Shown here: in pieces, positions 1 to 7,836 of the stretch
How positions within the stretch are numbered: the stretch's first letter is position 1
Layout: each line of letters starts with the position of its first letter
Source: Gemmatimonadota bacterium
Lineage (GTDB): Bacteria > Gemmatimonadota > Gemmatimonadetes > Gemmatimonadales > GWC2-71-9
Direction: 5' to 3'
Assembly (NCBI GenBank): GCA_003221985.1
Contig: QHUQ01000157.1
Location: 1 to 23,242, forward strand
DNA length: 23,242 nucleotides
The notes under the pieces: generated by a model
Seen by the model: only the letters and a program-made list of their open reading frames with translations
The model's database searches: none
What the model was told of the DNA's origin: nothing
Position numbers and translations under genes: made by a program

Positions 1-608
1 GTTTCGTGATGCTGCCCCTGACGACCTTCGAGTCGATGTATGGTCGGCGACAGACGATGGTGATCTCGGTGAAGATGCGTGCGGCCGAGGGCGTTGCGCC
101 CGCGATGCTCCGGGTGGAGGAAGCGATGCGCATCGCGCACCGCCTGCGCCCGGGGGCGGACAACGACTTCACCATCGACACCGGCGAGGGACTGATCGCG
201 TTCTGGGCCAAGCTCACGCGCGTCATTTTCACCGTGGTGCCCGCGGTCGTCGTCATCGGCATCGTCGTGGGCGGCATCGTCATCATGAACATCATGCTCA
301 TGAGCGTCACCGAGCGGACGCGCGAGATCGGGATCCGCAAGGCGTTGGGCGCGGCACGCCGCGACATCCGCCGCCAGTTCTTCGCCGAGGCGCTGACGCT
401 GTCGCTGCTCGGCGGGATCGCCGGCCTCGCCGTCGGCACGGGACTCGCCGGACTCGTGCAGGTCCTCTCGCCGTTGCCCGCGCGCGTCACGTCGTGGTCC
501 ATCGGCCTGGCGCTGGCGCTCGGCGTGGTCGTGGGGGTGGCGTTCGGCGTGTACCCCGCGCATCGCGCCTCGCGGCTCGATCCCATCGAAGCGCTCCGCC
601 AGGAATAG
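1..608 (+). CDS. ABC transporter permease, FtsX/MacB type (3' part; cut by window edge)
   Basis: This is the C-terminal part of an inner-membrane permease of the MacB/FtsX family. Such permeases work with an ATPase to drive export or periplasmic mechanotransmission. The reading frame is open from base 3 and the true start lies outside the window. The fragment ends the periplasmic domain (FVMLPLTTFES, typical of MacB) and then shows three hydrophobic segments, at about residues 72-97, 128-153 and 163-187 counted from base 6. Between the first two lies the family's cytoplasmic coupling motif TERTREIGIRKALGA, and the protein ends in the usual SRLDPIEALRQE. The stop abuts the ATG of the next permease with no gap, so the two permeases are probably a tandem pair in one operon. 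The family call is secure; the exported substrate cannot be told from sequence. Confidence 0.9.
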   Translation, partial: FVMLPLTTFESMYGRRQTMVISVKMRAAEGVAPAMLRVEEAMRIAHRLRPGADNDFTIDTGEGLIAFWAKLTRVIFTVVPAVVVIGIVVGGIVIMNIMLMSVTERTREIGIRKALGAARRDIRRQFFAEALTLSLLGGIAGLAVGTGLAGLVQVLSPLPARVTSWSIGLALALGVVVGVAFGVYPAHRASRLDPIEALRQE

Positions 609-1202
609 ATGGCCGAGCCCGCTCCACTTCACTCGGTGCGCGAGGGCTGGCGCATCGCCCTCGATCAGCTGCGCGCCAACAAGCTGCGCTCCGCGCTCAC
701 CGTGCTGGGTGTCGTCATCGGGATCGCCACCGTGATGGCCATGGCCTCGATCGTGGCCGGGTTTCGCGAGCAGATCGTCAATACCCTCGAAGTGGTGGGC
801 CCGACCACGTTCCGGGTGCTCCGCTATTTCTCGACCACCGGGGTGAATCCCGACGCGGTGCCACGCGAAGTGCGCATTCGGCCGAAGCTGGTCCCGCAGG
901 ACGCCGAAGCGATCGCCCGGCTCCCCGAGATCCACTACGCGGCGATCTGGACTCAGGTGTTTCAGCGCTTCGAGTACGGCGGGAACCACACGCGCATCCT
1001 CGGCGTGTTCGGCGCCGATGACCGGTTCATGGAAATCCTCGGCGGCGGCATCACGAACGGCCGCTCGTTCACCGCGGCGGAGCTGCGCGGCGGCGAGCCG
1101 GTCGCGATCGTCGAGCAGCGGACCATCGATCGATTGTTCGGCGCCGTCGATCCGCTAAGCCGGGTCGTCCGGATCGGGGGGCATCCGTTCAAAATCCTGT
1201 GA
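609..1202 (+). pseudogene. Second FtsX/MacB-type permease, N-terminal fragment (frame broken)
   Basis: The ATG at 609 directly follows the stop of the upstream permease. The fragment begins with the family's N-terminal segment (LRANKLRSALTVLGVVIGI, first transmembrane helix at about residues 28-48). It then runs into the MacB periplasmic core: QIVNTLEVVGPTTFRV, then the GITNGRSFTAAELRGGEPVAIVEQ stretch, then GGHPFKIL. In intact relatives the text after FKIL continues with a GVxE/K loop and another 40-60 residues of periplasmic domain. Here a TGA follows at once, and the next frame resumes at VKPKPQAS, a motif from the far side of that block. The lesion therefore looks like an internal deletion that also shifts frame, not a simple indel. 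A decayed gene or an assembly error are both possible. Confidence 0.8.
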
Positions 1203-1738
1203 AGCCGAAGCCGCAGGCCAGCGTCACCCGGGCGATGGATGCCACGACGGTGACGTTGCGGCGGCTGCGCGGGCTGCGCGTCGGCGACACCAACACATTC
1301 GACCTGCTCACGTCGGACCAGGTCCTGAGTATCTTCGACAGCCTGACGTTCGCATTCTTCTTCGTGATGCTGGTGCTCTCGAGCATCGCCTTGATGGTGG
1401 GAGGAATCGGCGTGATGGCGATCATGATGGTGTCGGTCACGAGCCGCACCCGTGAGATCGGGCTGCGCAAAGCGCTCGGCGCGACCCGCCGCGCCATCCT
1501 CTGGCAGTTTCTGGTCGAGGCTGCGACGCTGACGCTGCTCGGGGGCATAATCGGCATCGTGCTCGGAATCGGGGTCGGTGAGCTCCTGAAGCGATTGCTC
1601 GCGTTCAGCACCACCATCCCTGTGGTGCCCGCCGCCATTGCCACGGCCGTATCGATCCTGGTCGGCCTGGTGTTCGGTATCGCCCCAGCCGCGCGTGCGG
1701 CGAAACTGGATCCGGTGGAAGCGCTCCGGTATGAGTGA
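1199..1738 (+). pseudogene. Second FtsX/MacB-type permease, C-terminal fragment
   Basis: This frame carries the rest of the permease broken at about 1202. It has the end of the periplasmic domain (VKPKPQAS to TSDQVLSIFDSLT) and three transmembrane segments at about residues 50-78, 110-132 and 142-165. The coupling motif SRTREIGLRKALGATRR and the closing KLDPVEALRYE are present. It could start on its own from GTG at 1199, but a free C-terminal half lacking the first helix is not expected to work. The last 8 bases overlap the start of the PIG-L deacetylase gene (ATG at 1731), so the transcript probably continues into it. A single-gene reading needs about 40-60 missing codons restored at the junction; this size is estimated from memory of family members. 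Confidence 0.8.
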
Positions 1739-2459
1739 TCAGGTCGATCTGCTCGCGATTGCCGCGCACCGCGACGACGTCGAGCTGACGTGTGGCGGCA
1801 CGCTCGCGAAGGCGGCGATGGCCGGACGCCGCGTGGGAATCATCGACCTCACCCAGGGCGAAATGGGGACGCGTGGAGATGCCGCGACGCGGGCGGCGGA
1901 AGCGGAACAGGCCGCGAAAACGCTCGGGGTCGCCGTGCGGCTCAATGCCGGCATGCGCGATGCGCACTTGGAAAACAATGAGGCGTCGAGAACAAAAATC
2001 GTCGAGCTAATACGTCGAGCAAGACCCCGGGTGGTAATCCTGCCCTTCCCGGTCGGGCGTCATCCTGATCACCGGATCGCATCCGAGCTCGGACGCGATG
2101 CCTGCTATCTCGCCGGCCTCGCCAAGTATGAGCCTGGCAACGGCGGTGAGGCGCACCGGCCGTACAAGCTGCTGTATGCGCTCGCGTACCGCGAAGACCC
2201 GGTGAAGCCGACCTTCGTGGTCGACATCTCGGACGTGTTCGAAGCGAAGATGCAGGCGATCAAGTGCTACGCCTCCCAGTTCGACGGCGCGAAGGCGGCA
2301 GGCGAGATCCACCCCACCGGTCAGGATCTGTACGAGCTGATTCGGGTGCAGTCGGCCCACTACGGGTCGCTCATCCGGCGGCGCTACGGGGAGCCCTTCT
2401 ATACCGCGGAGACGCAGGAAGTGGACGACGTGCTCAAGCTTGGCGTGCAGTCGATCTAA
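1731..2459 (+). CDS. bshB1: PIG-L family deacetylase, BshB1-like
   Basis: This is a 242-residue zinc-dependent N-acetyl-sugar deacetylase of the PIG-L (LmbE) family. It most resembles BshB1, which removes the acetyl group from GlcNAc-malate in bacillithiol synthesis. The N-terminal zinc site normally reads AHPDD; here it is AHRDD at residues 12-16, followed by VELTCGGTL. The second site HPDH (residues 111-114) is intact. Other family blocks are LTQGEMGTRG, DAHLEN, KMQAIKCYASQF and RYGEPFY. The ATG at 1731 is chosen because it begins the conserved LLAIAAH strand nearby and overlaps the permease stop by 8 bp. The bacillithiol genes bshA and bshC are not in the window, so a role in another deacetylation cannot be excluded. 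Confidence 0.85.
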   Translation: MSDQVDLLAIAAHRDDVELTCGGTLAKAAMAGRRVGIIDLTQGEMGTRGDAATRAAEAEQAAKTLGVAVRLNAGMRDAHLENNEASRTKIVELIRRARPRVVILPFPVGRHPDHRIASELGRDACYLAGLAKYEPGNGGEAHRPYKLLYALAYREDPVKPTFVVDISDVFEAKMQAIKCYASQFDGAKAAGEIHPTGQDLYELIRVQSAHYGSLIRRRYGEPFYTAETQEVDDVLKLGVQSI

Positions 2460-2480
2460 GCAGAGCCTTCAGGGTGTGAT

Positions 2481-2486
2481 TAAATT
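2481..2486 (+). promoter_or_regulatory. Putative -10 box (TAAATT) of a leaderless cysteine desulfurase promoter
   Basis: TAAATT lies 9 nt before the ATG at 2496, in an AT-rich patch of otherwise GC-rich DNA. There is no Shine-Dalgarno-like sequence between box and start. It fits the TANNNT -10 form seen in leaderless genes and recurs at three other starts in this window. No convincing -35 was seen. Confidence 0.45.
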
Positions 2487-2495
2487 CTGAGCCTC

Positions 2496-3671
2496 ATGAC
2501 CAAGCGCATCACGTATCTGGACAACGCCGCCACGACCCCGGTGCGGCCGGAGGTGCTGGAGGCGATGCTTCCCTATCTCGGGAGCGAAGCCTTCGGTAAT
2601 CCGTCGTCGGCGCACCGCTTCGGGCGCGCCGCGCGCGCGGGCATCGAAGCGGCCAAGCGCGCGGTGGCGGACGCCGCCGGCGCCGAGCCGAACCAGGTCG
2701 TGTTCACCTCCGGCGGCACGGAAGCCGACAACCTCGCGATCATCGGCGCCGCTTTGGCTGCCAAGGATCGTGGCGCCCCGTTTCGCGTCGCGGTCTCCGC
2801 ATCGGAGCACAAGGCCGTGCTGGCGGCGGCACACGCGGTGCGGCACCTGGGCGGCGAGGAAATCATCCTGCCGGTAACGGCATCGGGATTGCTGGAGAAC
2901 GAAGCACTCGACAAGGCGCTCGCCCATGGCGTCGCGATCGTCAGCGTGATGTGGGTGAACAACGAGGTAGGAACCGTACAGCCGGTGGCCGCACTCGCCA
3001 CGCGATGTCGTGATGCGGGCGTGCTGTTCCACTCCGACGCCGTCCAAGCGTTCGGCAAGGTTCCGGTGTCGCTGCGCGACGTGAACTGCACGCTCCTCAC
3101 GATCTCCGGCCACAAGATCGGCGCCCCCAAGGGCATCGGCGCGTTGATCGTGCGCGATCGCAAGGCGGTCGAGGCCATCATCCACGGCGGCGGGCAGCAA
3201 TTCGGCATCCGGCCGGGCACGGAGAACGTCCCCGGAATCATCGGCCTGGGCACGGCGGCGCGCCTGGCAGCGGCCGAGCAGCAGGCGCTGGCGGCGCGCC
3301 TGCGGGAGCTGCGCGACGAGCTGGAGCGCCGGCTGCTGGCGATCGTGCCCGACGCCGTCATCAACGGCTGGCAGGGCGAGCGCGCGCCGCACATCTCCAA
3401 CGTGTCGATCCCCGGCACGGACAGCGAAGCTCTCCTCATGCATCTCGATCTCGCCGGTATCGCGTGCTCGTCGGGCTCGGCGTGCAGCACCGGCGCCGTC
3501 GAGCCGTCGCACGTGCTCACGGCGATGGGCGTGCCGCGCGACCTGGGCGTGGCGGCGCTGCGGTTCTCATTCGGCAAGGACAGTACGATCGAAGACGTCG
3601 AGGCGGTCGAGGCGGCGCTGCCGCGGGTCGTGGAGAAGGTCAGATCGTTGTCGGCGGTGTTGCACCGATGA
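2496..3671 (+). CDS. Cysteine desulfurase, NifS/IscS family
   Basis: This is a 391-residue PLP enzyme that takes sulfur from L-cysteine as an enzyme persulfide, for iron-sulfur clusters and tRNA thiolation. The family start YLDNAATTP is at residues 7-15. The cofactor loop TSGGTEADN is at 71-79, the PLP lysine is K207 in SGHKIGAPKGIGAL, and the catalytic cysteine is C330 in SSGSACSTG. Length matches the IscS/NifS class, and the mobile-loop form SSGSAC points to class I. The stop overlaps the ATG of mnmA by 4 bp (ATGA). This supports a dedicated sulfur supply to the tRNA thiolase, as seen when nifS-like genes pair with mnmA. No iscU or regulator is adjacent. Confidence 0.95.
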   Translation: MTKRITYLDNAATTPVRPEVLEAMLPYLGSEAFGNPSSAHRFGRAARAGIEAAKRAVADAAGAEPNQVVFTSGGTEADNLAIIGAALAAKDRGAPFRVAVSASEHKAVLAAAHAVRHLGGEEIILPVTASGLLENEALDKALAHGVAIVSVMWVNNEVGTVQPVAALATRCRDAGVLFHSDAVQAFGKVPVSLRDVNCTLLTISGHKIGAPKGIGALIVRDRKAVEAIIHGGGQQFGIRPGTENVPGIIGLGTAARLAAAEQQALAARLRELRDELERRLLAIVPDAVINGWQGERAPHISNVSIPGTDSEALLMHLDLAGIACSSGSACSTGAVEPSHVLTAMGVPRDLGVAALRFSFGKDSTIEDVEAVEAALPRVVEKVRSLSAVLHR

Positions 3672-4720
3672 GAGTCCTGGTGGCGATGTCGGGCGGCGTC
3701 GATAGCTCTGTCGCCGCCGCGCTGCTCGTCGAGCAGGGTCACGAGGTCATCGGCGCGACGATGAAGCTGTTTTGTTACGGCGATAGCGTCCCCGACCGGC
3801 CCTGTTGCTCGCTCGACTCCATCACCGACGCCAAGCTCGTCGCGCACGAGCTCGGCATCCCGCACTACGTGCTCAATCTCGAGGACCGGTTCGGGCACGA
3901 CGTCATCGACAACTTCGTGGCGGAGTACGCGCGCGGCCGGACGCCGATTCCCTGCGTCCGCTGCAATTCGTTCACCAAGTTCCGCGACTTCCTCTATCAC
4001 GCCGATGCGCTCGACTGCGACGCGATCGCGACCGGGCACTACGCGATCGCCCGGGACGGCGCACTATTCCGCGGGCTCGACCGGCAAAAGGATCAGTCCT
4101 ATTTCCTCTGGGGCATCGATCGCGCGGTCGTGCGCCGCATGCTCACGCCGGTCGGTGAGCTGACGAAGTCAGAAACGCGCGCCGCGGCCCGCAAGCTCGG
4201 CCTGCTGACGGCCGAGAAGCCCGAGTCCGTCGAGATCTGCTTCGTGCCTGATGACAACTACGTCGCGGTGCTGGAGCGCCATCTTCCCGCCGACGCACCG
4301 GCACTCGCGCCCGGTGCATTCGTCACGACGAGCGGCGCTGTGATCGGTGAGCACGACGGCTTCGCGCGCTACACCGTCGGGCAGCGGCGCGGCCTGCCGG
4401 GCGGCTCGAGCGAGCCGCTCTACGTCGTCGCCATCCGCGCCGAGACGCGCGAAGTCGTCGTCGGCCGCGGCGCAGAGTTGTTCGGACACGACGTGTCTCT
4501 CGAAGAGGTCAACTGGCTCGCCGATCCGCTCGCGCCGGGTGACGCCGTGTGGGTGCAATGCCGGTACCGCGCGCGTGCGGTCCCCGGCACGATTGCTGCG
4601 CATGCGGACGCCCGCATCGCGCTGCGGCTCGCCGAACCGGTCCGGGCGATCGCCCCAGGGCAGTCGGGCGTGTTATATGACGCCCAGGACCAGCTGCTCG
4701 GTGGTGGCGTAATCTCCTAG
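3668..4720 (+). CDS. mnmA: tRNA-specific 2-thiouridylase MnmA
   Basis: This is a 350-residue cytoplasmic enzyme that puts sulfur on C2 of wobble uridine-34 in tRNA(Lys, Glu, Gln), using ATP and a persulfide donor. The PP-loop SGGVDSS is at residues 8-14. The catalytic cysteine region PCVRCNSFTKF has C96 and C99, and the second cysteine is C191 in SVEICFVPDDNY. Other family blocks are ATGHYA, DQSYFLWGI, GLLTAEKPES and FARYTVGQRRGL, plus a C-terminal beta-barrel. ATG at 3668 overlaps the desulfurase stop, so translation is likely coupled and the neighbour is the probable sulfur donor. All expected parts are present and nothing appears truncated. Confidence 0.96.
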   Translation: MRVLVAMSGGVDSSVAAALLVEQGHEVIGATMKLFCYGDSVPDRPCCSLDSITDAKLVAHELGIPHYVLNLEDRFGHDVIDNFVAEYARGRTPIPCVRCNSFTKFRDFLYHADALDCDAIATGHYAIARDGALFRGLDRQKDQSYFLWGIDRAVVRRMLTPVGELTKSETRAAARKLGLLTAEKPESVEICFVPDDNYVAVLERHLPADAPALAPGAFVTTSGAVIGEHDGFARYTVGQRRGLPGGSSEPLYVVAIRAETREVVVGRGAELFGHDVSLEEVNWLADPLAPGDAVWVQCRYRARAVPGTIAAHADARIALRLAEPVRAIAPGQSGVLYDAQDQLLGGGVIS

Positions 4721-4810
4721 CCTGTTACGGCGTGCGGGAGGTCACAGCGCCTCCGGCCACCGCGCGTGCAGAATTCAATTTCGTCCCCACTTTTCCCATT
4801 TGGAGGCCGT

Positions 4811-5932
4811 ATGCGGTTGTTCCTTCGTGCCGGGATCGTCCTCGGCATCGTGGCGACGGCGTGTGGTAAGGACTCGCCGACGCCCACCGATTTCAACGAT
4901 CCGGCGGCGGTGTCGGCCAACCTCGCGTCGGCCGATTCCGCGTTCGACAGCGACGTCTTCCGCAGCTTCAGCAACGCCACCTTCATGCTCGATGCCGCAA
5001 CCTCGCCCGCGATTCGTCCGGCGGCGACGCTGCTGCAGACGATCCGGCCCCAGCTGGTGCGGACGGGTGGACAGGCGTTCCTGCCCGGCTTACTGCAGGC
5101 GCGACGCCTGCAGGCGATGGTGCCCAACCTGAGCGTCTCGGCCGCGCAGGGCCGCATCATTCCCGATTCGCTGTACGGCCGCGTGTTCGAGTACGACACG
5201 TCGCTCAATCAGTACACGTGGCAGGACAGCGTCGTCGCCGGCTTGAACGGCGTGCGCTTCATCCTGTACGCCACGGGCCTCGATGGATACGTCGTCGAGC
5301 CGGTGAGTGCGATCGGGACGCTGGACATCATCGATGAGAGCACGCCCACCAAGCTGCAACTGCACGTGCTGGTCCAGGGCCCCGGTGGCACCCCGACCTA
5401 CGTTGACTATACGGCTTCGGTCCAAATGAACGGCGCGACGTCGGCAACGGCGACGGCCAGCGGGACGATCTCGAACGGGCTGGGCGGCGGCGACAACAAG
5501 ACGCTGTCGTTCGACGAGACTTTCACGGCGAATGCCAATGGCGGCAGCGAGCACGCCACGTTCGCCTTGAACAATCCTGCAATTACGCTCATCATGAACG
5601 AGTCGATCTCGTTCGACAACCCCAACATCATCATCAACGGCGATTTCCGGCTGATCCAGAACGGTGAAACGATTCGGACGGTCGCCCACCTCGTCCTTAA
5701 CACCTCGAGTGGTGTTACAACCGTGACGGTTACGGTGTCGGTGGACGGCCATCCCGTTGCCTCGATCAACGGCGATCCTACAGAACCAGGGACGCAATGG
5801 GTGGATGCGGGTGGCCAGCCGCTGACGGTGGAGGACCTCGCGGCGCTCGATCATCTGTTCGATGCGCTCGAGCACTTCCAGGAAGCGGTGACCGGCCTGT
5901 TCGCGCCGATCGGTACGTTCGCCGGTCTGTAA
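4811..5932 (+). CDS. Large hypothetical lipoprotein
   Basis: No function is recognised. The start at 4811 is supported by a strong Shine-Dalgarno (TGGAGG) 6 bases upstream. The 373-residue product opens with a lipoprotein signal (MRLFLRAGIVLGIVATAC) whose lipobox cysteine is residue 18, followed by a Pro/Asp-rich tether (GKDSPTPTDF). The mature part is rich in Thr, Ser, Ala, Asn and Gly. It has alternating hydrophobic segments suggestive of beta structure, for example TVTVTVSVDGHPVASINGD near residue 310, and a Gly-rich loop near 225. It is preceded by about 90 bp of intergenic DNA and followed by an intrinsic terminator, so it is probably a single-gene unit. Outer-membrane or periplasmic anchoring is inferred from the signal only. 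Confidence 0.8.
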   Translation: MRLFLRAGIVLGIVATACGKDSPTPTDFNDPAAVSANLASADSAFDSDVFRSFSNATFMLDAATSPAIRPAATLLQTIRPQLVRTGGQAFLPGLLQARRLQAMVPNLSVSAAQGRIIPDSLYGRVFEYDTSLNQYTWQDSVVAGLNGVRFILYATGLDGYVVEPVSAIGTLDIIDESTPTKLQLHVLVQGPGGTPTYVDYTASVQMNGATSATATASGTISNGLGGGDNKTLSFDETFTANANGGSEHATFALNNPAITLIMNESISFDNPNIIINGDFRLIQNGETIRTVAHLVLNTSSGVTTVTVTVSVDGHPVASINGDPTEPGTQWVDAGGQPLTVEDLAALDHLFDALEHFQEAVTGLFAPIGTFAGL

Positions 5933-5950
5933 TCAGCAATAGGTAAGATG

Positions 5951-5984
5951 CCCCCCGTCCGGCTCTGGCCGGGCGGGGGGTTTT
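5951..5984 (+). terminator. Rho-independent terminator
   Basis: A 13-bp stem (CCCCCCGTCCGGC pairing with GCCGGGCGGGGGG, including one G-T pair) closes on a 4-base loop TCTG and is followed directly by TTTT. It lies 18 bp after the stop of the large lipoprotein gene and should end its transcript. The T tract runs into the region just upstream of the DUF2784 gene. Confidence 0.92.
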
Positions 5985-6000
5985 GCCGTATTACGTACAC

Positions 6001-6375
6001 GTGCTTTATCGGCTGCTCGCGAACACCGTCGTCGCCTTCCATGCGCTGTTCATCCTGTTCGTCGTGTTCGGCGGCTTCGTCGCGTGGCGCTCGGGGGAGC
6101 GCTGGGTTGCCGCCCTGCACATCCCCTGCGCGTTGTGGGGTATGCTGATCGAGTACCGCGGCTGGATCTGCCCGCTCACACCGCTCGAGAACACGCTGCG
6201 GGCGCGGGCCGGCCAGCAGGGTTACAGCGGCGGCTTCGTCGAGCACTACCTGCTGCCCGTGATCTATCCGTCCGGCCTCACGCCGCGCATCCAGGCGGTG
6301 CTCGGCTCGGCAATACTCGTGATCAATGCAGTCGCCTATACGCTGCTCATTCGTCGTCTCACGCGAGGCTCCTGA
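6001..6375 (+). CDS. DUF2784 family membrane protein
   Basis: This is a small integral membrane protein of the DUF2784 family, whose function is unknown. I choose GTG at 6001, because family members begin near the VLYRLLANTVVAFHALFILFVVFGG motif. The alternative TTG at 5983 lies inside the terminator's T tract. The product is 124 residues with hydrophobic segments at about 8-31, 38-54 and 98-118. The family block CALWGMLIEYRGWICPLTPLE is present, as is the GYSGGFVEHYLLPVIYP loop. The stop and the next ATG share a base (TGATG), so it is translationally coupled to the exported aminotransferase. That pairing hints at a shared membrane or periplasmic role, but this is inference. Confidence 0.85.
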   Translation: MLYRLLANTVVAFHALFILFVVFGGFVAWRSGERWVAALHIPCALWGMLIEYRGWICPLTPLENTLRARAGQQGYSGGFVEHYLLPVIYPSGLTPRIQAVLGSAILVINAVAYTLLIRRLTRGS

Positions 6376-7676
6376 TGCCCACTCGTCGCCGCTTTCTCGA
6401 ATCGCTGTTCGCCGCTACCGCTACACTCCCTGCTCTCAAGAACGACGCCTTATCGCGCATCCGGCCGACCCTGCGGCAGGCCGATGGCCGCAGCGCGGCG
6501 GCGGTCGCAGAGGACGAAGACTTCTGGCGTGAGATCCAGGCGGCGTTCGACATCGACCGCGGCATGATCAATCTGAACAACGGCGGCGTCGCGCCCAGCC
6601 CGCGCGTCGTGAACGCGGCGTTTCAACGCTACCTCGCCGTCTCGAATCAGGCGCCCGCGATCACGATGTGGGCCTGGATCGAGCCGGAGATCGAGGCGGT
6701 GCGGCGCCGGCTGGCGGCGAACTTCGGCTGCGATCCCGAAGAGATGGCGATCACGCGCAACGCGAGCGAGGCGCTCGAGATCGTCCAGCTGGGACTGCCA
6801 CTGCAGCGCGGGGACGAAGTCCTGACCACCACGCAGGACTACCCGCGCATGATCACCACCTGGAAGCAGCGCGAGCGGCGGGACGGCATCGTCCTCAAGC
6901 AGATCACGTTCCCCGTCCCGCCCCCGTCGCAGGATGACCTGGCGCAACGCGTCGAAGCGGCGATCACGCCGCGCACCAAGGTGATCCATATCTGCCACAT
7001 CACGAACCTCACCGGGCAGATCTTCCCCGTGAAGCGGATCGCGCAGCTCGGGCGCGCGCGGGGCATCGAGGTCATCGTGGACGGCGCGCACGCCTACGCG
7101 CACTTCCCGTTTACCCGCGACGAGCTCGATTGCGACTACTACGGCACCAGCCTGCACAAGTGGCTGACCGCGCCGATCGGCACCGGCTTCTTGTACGTGC
7201 GGCGCGCGAAGATCGCGAAGATCTGGCCGATGATGGCGGCGCCACCCGAGATGAACGAGAACATCCGCAAGTTCGAGGAGATCGGGACCCATCCCGCAGC
7301 GAACCACAACGCGATCGTCGAAGCGTTGGACTTCTTGGACGGAATCGGCCCCGAACGGAAAGCGGCGCGGCTGCGCTTCCTGCGGGACCGCTGGGCCAAA
7401 CGGCTGGAGCGCGTACCGGGGGGGGGCGTGAAGCTTTTGACCCCGTACGATCCGGCGCAGTCGTGCGGCCTCGCCTCATTCACGCCCGGGCAGCTCGATG
7501 TCGGGAAGCTCGCCGGCTACATGTTCGACCGGCACCGCATCATCGTGACGCCGATCGCCCACCCGGAATTCAACTGCCTGCGGATCACGCCCAACGTCTA
7601 CACGACGTTGGCGGAGATCGACCGCTTCGCGGATGTGATGGAGGACGTGCTGCGCAAGGGGCTGCCGGCGTCGTAA
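6375..7676 (+). CDS. Tat-exported class V aminotransferase-fold PLP enzyme
   Basis: This 433-residue PLP enzyme of the aminotransferase class V / isopenicillin-N-epimerase-like group has a twin-arginine signal, TRRRFLESLF (residues 3-12). It would therefore be folded with cofactor and then exported. The cofactor site is visible: D236 in VIVDGAHAYAHFP, and the Schiff-base lysine K262 in YGTSLHKWLTAPIGTGF. Substrate-phosphate-cup residues lie in LNNGGVAPSP (67-76) and ITRNASEALE (126-135). Relatives act as cysteine desulfurase/lyase-like or epimerase enzymes, and the substrate is not predictable here. A run of nine G at 7418-7426 lies in frame within a Gly-rich stretch. It is coupled to DUF2784 and followed by a palindromic element. 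Confidence 0.88.
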   Translation: MPTRRRFLESLFAATATLPALKNDALSRIRPTLRQADGRSAAAVAEDEDFWREIQAAFDIDRGMINLNNGGVAPSPRVVNAAFQRYLAVSNQAPAITMWAWIEPEIEAVRRRLAANFGCDPEEMAITRNASEALEIVQLGLPLQRGDEVLTTTQDYPRMITTWKQRERRDGIVLKQITFPVPPPSQDDLAQRVEAAITPRTKVIHICHITNLTGQIFPVKRIAQLGRARGIEVIVDGAHAYAHFPFTRDELDCDYYGTSLHKWLTAPIGTGFLYVRRAKIAKIWPMMAAPPEMNENIRKFEEIGTHPAANHNAIVEALDFLDGIGPERKAARLRFLRDRWAKRLERVPGGGVKLLTPYDPAQSCGLASFTPGQLDVGKLAGYMFDRHRIIVTPIAHPEFNCLRITPNVYTTLAEIDRFADVMEDVLRKGLPAS

Positions 7677-7681
7677 GCACA

Positions 7682-7831
7682 GCGTAACGCGCGGGTGAGG
7701 GGCGTCGGGCGCAGTCACGCGAGGGCGCTTCGGCGGCACACACGTTCCAAGGTTCATCGGAAGTGGGGGCTCATGTGCGCGCCGTGCGCCCTCGCGTGGG
7801 CGCGCCCTAGCCCCTCACCCGCGCGTTACGC
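7682..7831. repeat. 150-bp palindromic intergenic element
   Basis: Perfect 22-bp terminal inverted repeats lie at 7682-7703 and 7810-7831, beginning GCGTAACGCGCGGGTGAGGG. A second perfect inverted 13-mer, CACGCGAGGGCGC, follows 11-12 bp inside each arm, and an outer GTAAG/CTTAC pair extends the symmetry to 7673-7841. It fills the gap between two convergent genes. There is no T tract, so it is not a classic terminator. It encodes no transposase. It resembles a MITE or REP/BIME-type element, or a bidirectional transcription barrier. Confidence 0.85.
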
Positions 7832-7836
7832 ATGCC

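Noticed and set aside
2573..4039. Long open frame of 488 codons on the minus strand
   Set aside because: It lies antisense to cysteine desulfurase and mnmA, both with full motifs. It is low-complexity Arg/Ala/Ser text typical of GC-rich shadow frames.
4728..4757. GGGAGG/CCTCC hairpin after mnmA as a terminator
   Set aside because: The stem is short (about 5-6 bp) with a loop of about 8 nt and no T tract, so the evidence is too weak to list.
5983..6000. TTG start for the DUF2784 gene
   Set aside because: It overlaps the terminator T tract, and the family starts at about the later GTG; kept only as an alternative.
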